NCBI GenBank assembly: GCA_018388625.1 | Contig: CP074402.1 | Coordinates: forward strand, 2,852,001-2,916,000 | Origin: Nocardiopsis eucommiae | Lineage (GTDB): Bacteria; Actinomycetota; Actinomycetes; Streptosporangiales; Streptosporangiaceae | DNA length: 64,000 bases | Direction: 5' to 3' | Part shown: positions 47,437 through 55,967 of the stretch, piece after piece | Numbering within the stretch: position 1 is the first letter of the stretch | How the letters are laid out: each line of letters begins with the position of its first letter | The notes under the pieces: model-generated | What the model was told of the DNA's origin: nothing | Databases searched by the model: none | The model's input: only the letters and a program-made list of their open reading frames with translations | Program-made: the position numbers and the translations under genes

Positions 47437-48932
47437 TCAGGACGCCGCCGGGTCACCCCTGCGGGCACGGGCGATCACGTAGTGCAGGGTGCCGCCCAGC
47501 AGGGCGCCGAAGATCCACACGAACCCGGACCAGGACGCGAGGGCGGGCAGCCACACCGCCGTCACCGAGAACACCGAGGCCAGGCAGAAGGCGGACAGGG
47601 CACGCAGGTTCCAGCCCCGGGTGAAGTAGTACTCCGCACCGGGGTCGGCCGAGTACAGGGCCGCGAGGTTCAGGCGCTGGCGCCGCAGCAGGTAGTGGTC
47701 GGCGACGATGATGCCGTACAGCGGGGCCAGGACGGCGCCGAGGGTGTCCACGAACGACGCGATACCGATGTTGTCGATGTAGGCCACCCACAGGGCTCCC
47801 ACCACGAAGCCCACCGAGGCCGTGATGAGGCCTCCGGTGCGGGCACTGATGACCGAGGGCGCCAGGTTGGCGAGGCCGTACGCGGGCGGGATGAAGTTGG
47901 CGACCAGGTTGATGCCCACGGTGGCGACGAAGAAGGTCAGCGCCGCCACCACGGTCAGCCAGATGTTGTCCACGCGGGCGACGATGTCGGCCGGGTTGGT
48001 GAGCGCCTCCCCGTACAGCACCGAGCTTCCGGCGGTGATGACCAGGGTGAGGAAGGAGAACAGGGCCAGACTGACCGGCAGCCCCCACAGGTTGCCGCGC
48101 CACATGGCGCGCTCGGAGCGGGCGAACCGGGCGAAGTCCCCGTAGTTGACGACCACCGCCGCGAAGTAGGCGACCATCGTGCCCACCACGGCCGAGAAGG
48201 CCGCGATCGTGCCCCCGGGTAGTCACCGTCCCCGGCGAACACGGTACCGAGCTCGGACAGCAGGTCGCCCCCGGCCATCGCCCACAACGCGATCATCATG
48301 GCGATCATGACCGCGTACACCGCTGGTCCGGCCCAGTTCAGGAACACGCCGATCGACCTGATGCCACGGCTGAACAGCGCCAGCTGGACCACGGCCACGA
48401 TCACGTAGGAGATCCAGCCCACGGCGGACAGACCGAGGAAGGTGCCCTCGGGGCCCGGGCCGAACAGGGCCGTGATGAGCAGGGCCATCGCCGTGGAGGC
48501 GAAGTAGGTCTGGGCCCCGTACCAGAACATGGCGGTGATGCCCCGGATGAGCGTGGGGAACTGGGTGCCGTGCACACCCATGCTGGCGCGGGCCATGACG
48601 GCGTAGGGGATGCCGTAGCGCACGCTCGGGCGGCCGACGAGGTCACAGAGGAACATGACGATGAGTCCGGCCAGGATGATCCCGGCGAACACCGCCCAGC
48701 CGTTCAGGCCGTAGGAGATGAAGAGCGTGGCGGCCAGCGTGTAGCCGAACAGGCTCTGGATGTCGTTGGTCCAGACGTTGAAGATCTCGAAACCGCCCCA
48801 GCCGCGCCGGCTCCGGGGCACGGGTGCGAGGTCGTCGTTGTGCAGCGAGGGGTCGGGGGAGTGGAGGGTGAGGTCGGTGCCGTCGGGGCCGACCGCGGAG
48901 TCGGCGGGCGAGGGGGACGCGGTGTCGCTCAT
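47437..48932 (-). CDS. NCS1 family nucleobase/hydantoin permease (frameshifted)
   Basis: Cation symporter of the NCS1 family, about twelve helices. FEIFNVWTNDIQSLFGYTLAATLF begins TM1 (in parts FNVWTNDIQSLFGY), FCDLVGRPSVRYGIPY-type segment CDLVGRPSVRYGIPYAVMAR and FVDTLGAVLAPLYGIIVADHYLLRRQRLN follow in family order. Frames join by one G added near 48212-48216 (DGDYPGGTIAAFSAVVG). ATG at 48932 (MSDTASPSPADS). About 498 residues. Transports a nucleobase, allantoin or hydantoin; neighbours favour the last two. Confidence 0.85.
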
Positions 48933-48964
48933 GGGGATCCTCAAGGGGGTGGGGGCCGGGCGGG

Positions 48965-50462
48965 TCAGATGTCGGCGCGGCGGCCCCTCTCCGGCAGTTC
49001 CTCCATGGCCAGACGGCGGAAGGTGCCCGTGTCGGCGTCGTGGACCCAGCTGCGTCCCACACTGGTGGCCAGGTAGGCGTCGCTCGGGTCGTCGATCTCC
49101 GCCTGCGGATGGCGGCGCAGGATCCAGCCGCGCATCAGGACCAGGTAGAGCACGAAGGCGACCGGGAACCCGATGACGTAGGCGTAGTCGGGCTGCCACA
49201 GGGACACACCCGAGGCCCCGAACCAGGCGATGAGCGCGGCCGGGTTGAGCCCCTCGCGTACCGGTACTGGCCGTGGGGGTCGTACAGGGCGGGCACGTTG
49301 AGACGACGGCGGCGCAGCAGGTAGTAGTCGCAGATCATGATCCCGGCGATGGCCGCGATGAAGCCGCCGTAGTAGCTCAGGAAGGTGAACAGGTTGTCCA
49401 GCAGCAGCCAGGGCATGACGGCGGTGCCGACCACCCCGGCCAGCACCACGCCCGAGCGGTAGGACAGGTGGGGCGCGGCGGCGTTGACGAAGTTGAGCGC
49501 CGCGGGCACGACGTTGGCCGCCGTGTTGGTGGACCACTGGGCCAGGACGATCATCAGCAGCAGGACGCCGAGTACGAGGCCCGTGCTCTGCCCCTGGATG
49601 ACGTCGACGGGGTTCCACTGCCCGGTGACGATGAAGGAGACCGCGCCGATGAAGGAGATCCAGGCCTGCATCATCGGCAGGGCCACGAAGTGGGCGGTGA
49701 GGACCGCCCGGTTGCGGCGCAGGAAGCGGCGTTCACCGGGGGCGGTGCGCACGAAGCGGGTGATGCTCGGGATGTCCACGGCCAGCGGCGCCCACACGAC
49801 CATGTTGATCAGGAAGAACGCCACCAGCGACAGGTCCCCGCCGGAGGCGAAGGTCCAGATGTTGGTGCCCTCCAGGTCGGCCACACCATCCAGCGTGTAG
49901 TACATCCAGATCGAGATGGCCAGGATGCACGGGGCGGCGACGGAGGCCAGGCGTTCGACCGCCTTGATGCCGAGGGCGACGTTGGCGATCTGCACGGCCA
50001 GGAACAGGGCGTACCAGAGCGGCCAGGAGGAGAACCCGGTCCAGTACTCCACGAGGCCGTTGATGGCCAGGGCCCCGATGTAGGTCTGGATGCCGAACCA
50101 GCAGGCGGCCACCACCCCGCGCGAGACCGAGGGGATGTGGGTGCCGATGGTGCCGAAGGGAGCGCGCAGGAACACCGCGAAGGACAGGCCGTGCTCGGTG
50201 CCGATGTCGGCGGTGAGGGTCATGATGACGGCCAGCGCCATGGTGGCGGTGAGCACCACCACCATGACCATGGGCAGGGAGAGCCCGCCCTCGACGCCGT
50301 TGGCGCCGTACTGGAAGGTGACGATGACGATGGCCAGGGCCACCCACATCCAGACGAAGCCCAACAGCGAGATGGGGCGCTGGTTGAGCCAGGTGGGCAG
50401 GATCGACTCTTCGAGCAGGTGGTTGTTGGGCGGGACGCTCTGACGGGGGTGGAGGTGTCCAT
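48965..50462 (-). CDS. Second NCS1 family permease (two frameshifts)
   Basis: Paralogue of the permease downstream. Visible: SLLGFVWMWVALAIVIVTF, FAVFLRAPFGTIGTHIPSVSRG (in parts RAPFGTIGTHIPSVSRG), VDIPSITRFVRTAPGERRF and FLSYYGGFIAAIAGIMICDYYLLRRRRLN. Missing bases are inferred near 50445-50449 (C5; MDTSTPRQSVPPNNHLLEES) and 49255-49258 (YRYREGLNPAALIAW). ATG at 50462 follows GGAGGAGCACAGGCCC. About 500 residues. The pair and the racemase form one leftward operon. Confidence 0.84.
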
Positions 50463-50486
50463 GGGCCTGTGCTCCTCCGGAGGGGG

Positions 50487-51233
50487 TCAGGGGTGGTGGG
50501 GAGTTTCCAGTGCGGGACTCAGCGGCCAGTGGGTGACGCTCTTGGGGCGGGGCACGGCGAAGGTGCGGACCCGGCTGGTGGTGAGGCCGAGGCCCACCAG
50601 GGACTCGGCCAGGGCGACCGCGCTGGTGAGGCCGTCCACGACCGGCGCTCCCGCGGTGTCCTCGGGGGTGAGTTCCATTCCGGCCATGCCGCCGCAGCCG
50701 AGGACGATCACCTCGGCTCCGTCCCGTTCGACGGCGGCCCGGGCCTGGTGGGCCACGGCACGCGCGGCGGCGGTGGGGTCGCTCTCCAGTTCGAGGACAC
50801 CGAGGCCGCTGGCGCGCACCGAGGCGCAGCGGGTGTGGAGTCCGGCCAGGGTGAGGCGGTCCCGGATCATGGGGACGGTCCGGTCCAGGCTGGTGACCAC
50901 GGAGTACCGGTGGCCGAGCAGACAGGCGGTGTGGGCCGCGGCCTCGGTGATGTCGATGACCGGGGTGGGGCAGAGCTCCTGGAGGCCCTCCTTGCCGTGG
51001 TCGCCGAAGCCCGCCTGGATGACGGCGTCGTAGGGGCGTTCGTAGGTCATGACGCGGTCCATGACGGCCACGGCCGCCAGGTGACTCTCGAAGTTGCCCT
51101 CCACCGACTCGGGGCCGAAGCGCGGGGTGAGCCCCTCGACCTCCGTACCGGGCCGGGCGACGGCGCGGGCCTGTTCGGCCAGGGCACGGGTGATGGCCGT
51201 CGAGGTGTTGACGTTGACGATCAGGAGGCGCAT
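50487..51233 (-). CDS. Asp/Glu/hydantoin racemase family protein
   Basis: A complete 248-residue protein of the HyuE/DCG1 family. MRLLIVNVNTSTAITRAL is the conserved start; the second catalytic-type cysteine is in VIVLGCGGMAGM (Cys180). The segment where the first cysteine is expected reads VIQAGFGDHGKEG, with glycine at that position, so classical two-cysteine racemisation is doubtful. Encoded with two NCS1 permeases and opposite a cupin regulator, which points to allantoin- or hydantoin-type substrates. ATG at 51233. Confidence 0.8.
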   Translation of the reverse strand: MRLLIVNVNTSTAITRALAEQARAVARPGTEVEGLTPRFGPESVEGNFESHLAAVAVMDRVMTYERPYDAVIQAGFGDHGKEGLQELCPTPVIDITEAAAHTACLLGHRYSVVTSLDRTVPMIRDRLTLAGLHTRCASVRASGLGVLELESDPTAAARAVAHQARAAVERDGAEVIVLGCGGMAGMELTPEDTAGAPVVDGLTSAVALAESLVGLGLTTSRVRTFAVPRPKSVTHWPLSPALETPHHP

Positions 51234-51278
51234 GCGGTCCCTTCGCGAGCCGTGCGGGGGTGACCCCGCCCACGATTG

Positions 51279-51315
51279 AAGCTATTACTTCAGTATCGTT
51301 AAAGCCATGACTTCA
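51279..51315. promoter_or_regulatory. Two similar 14-base sites in the divergent promoter
   Basis: AAGCTATTACTTCA (51279-51292) and AAGCCATGACTTCA (51302-51315) share 12 of 14 bases and start 23 bases apart, about two helical turns. Each is a partial inverted repeat (AAG...CTT; the first is flanked to TGAAG/CTTCA). They lie between the racemase gene and the XRE-cupin regulator and are probably its binding sites. Confidence 0.6.
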
Positions 51316-51343
51316 TAAGACCGGCATCTATACTTAACGCGCC

Positions 51344-52006
51344 ATGGCTGACTTCACCCAGAACCCCGCGCCCCCACGGTTCGACGAGCGCAGGATCGGT
51401 GAGCGCATCCGCGAACTGCGCACCGCGCGCGGCCTGTCCCTGCGTGAGCTGTCCGGGCGACTGGAGATCAGCGCGAGCGCGCTCTCCCAGATCGAACGCG
51501 GCAGGATGCGCCCCTCGGTGACCCGGCTGTACCAGATCATGGGCGAGCTGAACGTGCCCATGGCCGCCGTGTTCGGCCCCGAGGAGAGCGCCCCGGCGGC
51601 GCCCGACGCCTACACGACCCCCATGGGGGAGGCGCCCGGTCCGCGCTGGGAGCCCGGGGACACCGCCGTGGGCCGCGTCGCGGTGACCCGACGGGACGAG
51701 GCGGCCACCCTGGAACTCGGCCACGGGGTGCGCTACCGCCGCCTGACCCCGGGGCCGGTACCGGGGATGAACTACTTCGAGTCCGTGTACCCGCCCGGCT
51801 CCTACTCCAGCCAGAACGCCGAGTACGTGCGGCACCGGGGACACGAGATCGGCAACGTCGTGAGCGGGGTGCTCACCGTGGACGTCGGGTTCGACACCTA
51901 CGAGCTCCGGCCCGGCGACTCGATCACGTACCCCTCCACCACCCCGCACCGGATCTCCAACCAGGGCGACAGCGACGCTGTCGCCGTCTGGCTCAACCTG
52001 GACTGA
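51344..52006 (+). CDS. XRE-cupin transcriptional regulator of the NCS1/racemase operon
   Basis: 220 residues: XRE helix-turn-helix (IRELRTARGLSLRELSGRL, SALSQIERGRMRPSVTRLYQ) and a cupin_2 domain (YVRHRGHEIGNVVSGVLTVDVG, ELRPGDSITYPSTTPHRISN; metal-type histidines present). Divergent from the racemase gene with two repeated sites between. Likely senses a purine/hydantoin breakdown product. ATG at 51344. Confidence 0.85.
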   Translation: MADFTQNPAPPRFDERRIGERIRELRTARGLSLRELSGRLEISASALSQIERGRMRPSVTRLYQIMGELNVPMAAVFGPEESAPAAPDAYTTPMGEAPGPRWEPGDTAVGRVAVTRRDEAATLELGHGVRYRRLTPGPVPGMNYFESVYPPGSYSSQNAEYVRHRGHEIGNVVSGVLTVDVGFDTYELRPGDSITYPSTTPHRISNQGDSDAVAVWLNLD

Positions 52007-52043
52007 CGGGCGCTCGCACGAGGGTCGGCGCCACCCGGAGTGC

Positions 52044-52415
52044 TCAGGGCAGTTCGTCGAACCTCGCCCGGGCGCGCTCGACGTCCGGCATGGTCTCGGT
52101 GGTCCAGCGCAGGAGCGCGTCGACGAGGTCCTGGAGGGTCCTGCCGAGGGAGGAGATGCGGTACTCCACGGCCAGCGGCCGGGTGCTCACGACGACCCGG
52201 TCGACCATCCCGTTGCGCTCCAGGCGGCGCAGGGTGGCGGTGAGGGACTTCTGGGTGATGACGGGGATCGCGCGGCGCAGGCCGTTGAAGCGCAGGGGCT
52301 GCTCGCAGAGGCAGTCCAGCACCTGGAGCGACCACTTGTCGAGCGTCTGGTCGAGGAGCTCGCGGTGTTCGGCGGTGATCTGGGGGACGGGCTGGGCGGG
52401 CGTGGTTTCCGGCAT
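52044..52415 (-). CDS. HxlR family regulator
   Basis: 123 residues of winged-helix HxlR type: LDKWSLQVLDCLCEQPLRFNGLRRAI (in parts DKWSLQVLDCLCEQPLRF), ITQKSLTATLRRLERNGMVDRVV and VEYRISSLGRTLQDLVDAL. ATG at 52415, with a longer in-frame extension upstream that I reject. Divergent from the RidA gene. A GATACCTG element occurs twice between them, at 52416-52423 and 52463-52470, and may be the operator. Confidence 0.82.
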   Translation of the reverse strand: MPETTPAQPVPQITAEHRELLDQTLDKWSLQVLDCLCEQPLRFNGLRRAIPVITQKSLTATLRRLERNGMVDRVVVSTRPLAVEYRISSLGRTLQDLVDALLRWTTETMPDVERARARFDELP

Positions 52416-52496
52416 GATACCTGGTCTCGTTGAAGTTCCCTTTGGGCACCTAGTAGACATGGGATACCTGCCAAACGCCAACCGGAGGAACCTTCC

Positions 52497-52906
52497 ATGA
52501 CCGTGCAGCTGCTCTCCCCGAAGGCCTGTTCCAGCCCGTTCCCTACCACCACGTCGCGGTCGGCACCGGCAGCCGCCACGTGGTGGTGTCCGGCCAGATC
52601 GCCCGTGACGGCGACGCCAACCACCTGGCCACCGGCGATCTCACAGGTCAGGTCGAGATCGTCCTTCGCCACACCGCCCGCGCGCTCGCCGGGGCGGGGG
52701 CGACCTTCTCCGACGTCGTGCGCCTGCGTTTCTACGCCGTCGACTGGAAGCCGGAGAAGGCCGAGGCCTTCATGAAGGGCATCGAGAACGTCACCGAGGA
52801 ACTGGGGCTTCCGACCCCGCTTCCGCCCACGTCGCTGATCGGTGTGAACTACCTCTGGGAGCCCGACGTCCTCGTCGAGCTGGAGGCCGACGCCATCCTG
52901 GACTGA
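52497..52906 (+). CDS. RidA (YjgF/YER057c) family protein (frameshifted)
   Basis: Small trimeric enamine/imine deaminase family. HVVVSGQIARDGDANHL, VEIVLRHTARALAGAGATFSDVVRLRFYAVD (in parts NVVRLRFYAVD-like segment) and PTSLIGVNYLWEPDVLVELEADAI match; the arginine that binds the substrate carboxylate in active RidA falls near the C-terminal PPTSLIGV segment, where it seems absent. One G near 52522 restores LLSPKGLFQPVPYHHVAV. ATG at 52497 follows GGAGG. About 136 residues. Confidence 0.8.
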
Positions 52907-52911
52907 CCCGT

Positions 52912-52943
52912 GGGTGGCCCCGCCGCACCGAGCGGGGCCACCC
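52912..52943. terminator. Terminator between RidA and convergent gene
   Basis: GGGTGGCCCCGC / GCGGGGCCACCC, a perfect 12-bp stem with an 8-base loop, six bases after the RidA stop. Confidence 0.68.
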
Positions 52944-52959
52944 CGTCCGGAGTCGCGGC

Positions 52960-53214
52960 TCAGCCCTCCTCGGGTTCGTCCTCCTCGGGCCGCACCCGGC
53001 TGGCGAGCCGGTAGTCGACACGAACGTCCTCGTAGACCTTCCCGGGCTCGACGGGCCGGGGAACGCCCGATCGGTCACTGCCCGCCGTACCCTCCGACCG
53101 GGGGCTCGCCCGGTGGCGGGACTCGACGTCCGGCACCTCGTGGAACGTCAGCTCGCTCGCGGTGACGGACGCGCCGATCTCCACGTCGTACTCGGGTTCC
53201 CTCCGGCTGCCCAT
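52960..53214 (-). CDS. Small acidic hypothetical protein
   Basis: 84 residues, hydrophilic and acidic, beginning GSRREPEYDVEIGASV and ending RVRPEEDEPEEG. I do not recognise the family. The ATG at 53214 has an ideal site GGAGGTGATCACC, and it follows the repeat protein gene by 16 bases, so they are probably one operon and may act together. Confidence 0.62.
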   Translation of the reverse strand: MGSRREPEYDVEIGASVTASELTFHEVPDVESRHRASPRSEGTAGSDRSGVPRPVEPGKVYEDVRVDYRLASRVRPEEDEPEEG

Positions 53215-53230
53215 GGTGATCACCTCCGAT

Positions 53231-54304
53231 TCACCGGTCGGCCTCGCCACCGGAACGCCTCACCGTGTCACCGGCCCATTTCGCGGCGCTGCCCAACACG
53301 TTCGCGGCCGTCCGTGCGGCTTCCCCCGCGCTCTTCGCGGCGGCCTCCGCTCTCTTCGCCGCCGCCTCCACGGACCTCACCGCATCGTCGGGGACCGAGG
53401 TGGTGTCCTCCGCCGGGTCGTCGTCCGTGTCGTCGGACCCTCGGGCCTCGTCGGGCGCCTCGTCCTCGATGTCCGGGTCGGGCTCCTCCGACGCCCCATC
53501 GTCATCGCCGGATTCGTCATCCTGTGCGACGTCCCCGACCGTGCTCGCGGCGTCGGATCCCACGTCCCGGGCGGTGTCTCCCGCGACCTGGCTCACGTCC
53601 TCGACCGTGCTTCCAGCGCCCGAACCGACGTCCTCGACGGCACCACCGGCCCCAGAACCGACATCTTCGACCGCGCTTCCAGCGCCAGAACCGACATCCT
53701 GGACCGTCCTCGCGGCCCCGGAGCCAACGTCCCTGACGGCGCTTCCAGCGCCGGAGCCGACGTCCTCGACCGCGCCACCGGCACCCTCGCCCAGGGCTCC
53801 GACGGCCCGGCCCGCGCCGCCGCCCACCTCATCGAGGGTGGACTCCACGCCGCGCGCCACGTGTTCCAGCACCTCCGGGTTCGTGTCGACGGTGTGCAGG
53901 ACCCGGGCGATGATCTCCCGAACGTTGTCGAGCCTGACCTTGAGCAGGGCCTCGGCCTCGACACCCTTGATGTTCAGGTGGACGCGGCCGAGTCCGACGT
54001 CGGCTCCCACCTTCAGCTTGAGGAGGTCCAGCACCTCGGCCTGGAGCGAGACGGAGGCGACCAGGTTGTCGACCTCGAGGTCGATCTCGTCGACCCGCAG
54101 ATTCGGGACCTCGAGAAGGACGTCCGTGTCGCTGCCCGCCACCGGGCTGCCGTCCGGTTCTCGGCGCGGCTCCGGAACGGCCTCCGCGCCCACACCCTCC
54201 GGTTCCAGTTCCTTCGAGGCACTCGCCGCGTCCTCGTACGTGCTCGCTCCGGTCTTTGGAGTGTCTTCCACCTTTCCCACAACCTTCCACGTGGCTGGGC
54301 ACAC
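53231..54304 (-). CDS. Conserved actinobacterial protein with tandem 11-residue (hendecad) repeats
   Basis: 357 residues from the GTG at 54304 (start uncertain; other GTGs follow within 15 codons). Residues ~60-150 form a conserved domain (VPNLRVDEIDLEVDNLVAS, LKLKVGADVGLGRVHLNIKG, LLKVRLDNVREIIARVL). Residues 158-256 are nine 11-residue repeats of the type EDVGSGAGSAV, then an acidic linker (EEPDPDIEDEAPDEA) and an alanine-rich amphipathic tail (VEAAAKRAEAAAKSAGEAA). No signal peptide or membrane helix. Function unknown; the repeats suggest an 11/3 amphipathic helix that could lie on a membrane or droplet surface. Confidence 0.75.
   Translation of the reverse strand: MCPATWKVVGKVEDTPKTGASTYEDAASASKELEPEGVGAEAVPEPRREPDGSPVAGSDTDVLLEVPNLRVDEIDLEVDNLVASVSLQAEVLDLLKLKVGADVGLGRVHLNIKGVEAEALLKVRLDNVREIIARVLHTVDTNPEVLEHVARGVESTLDEVGGGAGRAVGALGEGAGGAVEDVGSGAGSAVRDVGSGAARTVQDVGSGAGSAVEDVGSGAGGAVEDVGSGAGSTVEDVSQVAGDTARDVGSDAASTVGDVAQDDESGDDDGASEEPDPDIEDEAPDEARGSDDTDDDPAEDTTSVPDDAVRSVEAAAKRAEAAAKSAGEAARTAANVLGSAAKWAGDTVRRSGGEADR
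53537..53833 (-). repeat. Nine 33-bp in-frame repeats
   Basis: The repeats encode the 11-residue units of the protein at 53231-54304; a recurrent core on the + strand is CCAGCGCC with GACGTCCT variants. Units differ by a few bases, so they arose by old duplication. Any copy-number change would stay in frame. Confidence 0.7.
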
Positions 54305-54546
54305 CCAGCGTTCTCAGCGCCCTTCCAGGGGTGTCATCGCACGGTCGGCCTCGGTCGCGGACTCCTGCCCGGAGTGTTCCGCCGGTCACCGTTGTGGGGT
54401 CGACGAGAGCGTGTCCGCCCCATGTACCCGACGCGCGCTCCGGGAAACTGTTCCCCCTGCTCAGAGGTGGTTTTCCTGGTGGATCGGGGGCGGGAGGACA
54501 CCACGGCTCTCGGGCCGCACCGGGTCGCCGCGCGATACTGGGCCGC

Positions 54547-55089
54547 ATGACGACTTCATCCGGTTCCCCACCCGTGCCGTTCACCCGGATCAAGATCCGT
54601 GTGGGGGCGCTGGTGTTCTGCGGCGACGAGGTGGCGCTCATCCGGCGCGACCGGCCCGGGTCGGTCCACTACACGCCACCCGGCGGCAACGTCGAGCCGG
54701 GCGAGGACCTGGACGTCGCACTCCGGCGCGAACTGGCCGAGGAGCTGGACCTGCGACCGCACCAGTCCACCCCGCCGCAGCTGCTGTGGGTGGTGGACCA
54801 GCGCGTCAGCCGCCCCGGGCCGACGCCGCCACCGCGCAAGCTCCACCTGATCCACCGCCTGCACGTCACGCCCGAGGTGCGCGACGTGTTGGCCGTGGAG
54901 GAGTACGACGAGCAGCCCGGAGGAGGGCACGAGATCGGCATCGTGGAGTGGGTCGACTACCGGAGCACCGCCGACCTGCCGATCTTCCCGCTGATCGGCC
55001 CGGCTCTCGCGGCGCTCCCGCACCCGCGCGCGGTCGTCGCCGACGCCGCCCTGCCAGCGGTGACCGACGACGACTACGTGTGGGTCTGA
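54547..55089 (+). CDS. NUDIX hydrolase
   Basis: 180 residues with the Nudix box GGNVEPGEDLDVALRRELAEELDL (in parts GGNVEPGEDLDVALRRE and LAEELDL): the catalytic RE..EE glutamates are all present, with D in place of the usual G near the end. It is preceded by GALVFCGDEVALIRRDRPG. Hydrolyses a nucleoside-diphosphate-linked compound, not specified by sequence. ATG at 54547. Its last 16 bases overlap the end of the small gene on the other strand. Confidence 0.84.
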   Translation: MTTSSGSPPVPFTRIKIRVGALVFCGDEVALIRRDRPGSVHYTPPGGNVEPGEDLDVALRRELAEELDLRPHQSTPPQLLWVVDQRVSRPGPTPPPRKLHLIHRLHVTPEVRDVLAVEEYDEQPGGGHEIGIVEWVDYRSTADLPIFPLIGPALAALPHPRAVVADAALPAVTDDDYVWV

Positions 55090-55249
55090 CCCTCCAGGAC
55101 CTTCTGGGGCACGTCCCGTTCCCCGACGAGCCACGCGGCGATCTCGGTGTGGGACCGGGAGGCTGCGCCCCAGGCGTCCAGCAGCGTGAGCCAGGCGTCG
55201 CAGTCGCGGCCGGTGGCCTCGGCGACCCTGGCACCGGAGACCCGGTCAC
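55074..55249 (-). CDS. Short DUF4287-like protein (frameshifted or truncated)
   Basis: The minus strand reads EATGRDCDAWLTLLDAWGA followed by SRSHTEIAAWLVGERDVP, which matches the DUF4287 pattern (TGxDWxxWfxxLDxxGA...HxEIAxWL). It normally occupies the N-terminus of a longer protein, but here the frame stops at 55074. The GTG at 55249 gives MTGSPVPG in another frame, so one base missing near 55230 would connect it; otherwise it is a remnant. Lies directly after the methyltransferase stop. Confidence 0.5.
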
Positions 55250-55253
55250 GGGG

Positions 55254-55859
55254 TCAGCGCCGTGCGCGGTGGGCACGCAGGACGGTGTCGTGGGTGTGGT
55301 GCGACCCCGGGGGAGCGGGGGACACCCGGGCCCGGGTCTCGTTGACGGTGACGGTCCAGTCGGCATCCAGGAGCCGGGCCACTTCGGCGGGCTGGTAGTA
55401 GTCGGCGGGGGCGTGGCCGTCGTCCAGCCGCTCGGGCAGCGGGGTGATGTCGTGTCCGACGAAGAGGAGGGTGCCGCCCGGGGCAACCGAGGCGAGCAGG
55501 GCGCGCAGGGCGGTGTGCTCGGGCTCGCGCGGGAGCGGGAAGTAGTGGACGGTCACCAGGTCGAAGGCGCCGACCGGGGGCGGCGCCGTGGTCAGGTCGC
55601 CCTGCTTCCAGGAGACCCGGTCCCGGACGTCGGTGCTCGCGTCGGCCGCGCGGTCGAGGGCGACCCGCGAGATGTCGACTCCGGTGACCAGCCAGCCCGC
55701 GCGGGCCAGCCAGAGGGCGTCTCCGCCCTCGCCGCAGCCCACGTCGAGCGCCTGGCCCGGCGGGAGGTCGGCCAGCTCGGTGACGAGGACGCCGTTGGGC
55801 TCGCCGCTGAAGAGCCGCGTCCGACCACCGTACCTGTCGTCCCAGAACTGCGCGTCCAT
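55254..55859 (-). CDS. Class I SAM-dependent methyltransferase, TehB-like
   Basis: A complete 201-residue enzyme. Starts MDAQFWDDRYGG, then ALDVGCGEGGDALWLARAGW (motif I), VTGVDISRVALDRA (motif II), FDLVTVHYFPLP and ASVAPGGTLLFVGHD. The FWDxRY start and short length are typical of TehB/thiol or chalcogen methyltransferases, where the substrate is a small toxic compound. ATG at 55859. Confidence 0.84.
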   Translation of the reverse strand: MDAQFWDDRYGGRTRLFSGEPNGVLVTELADLPPGQALDVGCGEGGDALWLARAGWLVTGVDISRVALDRAADASTDVRDRVSWKQGDLTTAPPPVGAFDLVTVHYFPLPREPEHTALRALLASVAPGGTLLFVGHDITPLPERLDDGHAPADYYQPAEVARLLDADWTVTVNETRARVSPAPPGSHHTHDTVLRAHRARR

Positions 55860-55967
55860 GTTCGTGCTCCTTGGTGATGGGGTGAGGAGAGGTCCGCTGA
55901 CCCTTCCGCCACCAAGGTGACCCCGGAACGAGGTGGGGGCAAGAAACTTTGCCGGAACGGCAAACGC

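Noticed and set aside
53537-53833. CRISPR-like array of 33-bp repeats
   Set aside because: The units are directly adjacent, have no spacers, keep the reading frame and encode 11-residue repeats.
53265-55877. An 870-codon open frame on the + strand across the repeat protein and NUDIX region
   Set aside because: Antisense shadow of the hendecad repeat gene; composition is serine/proline-rich and no domain is seen.
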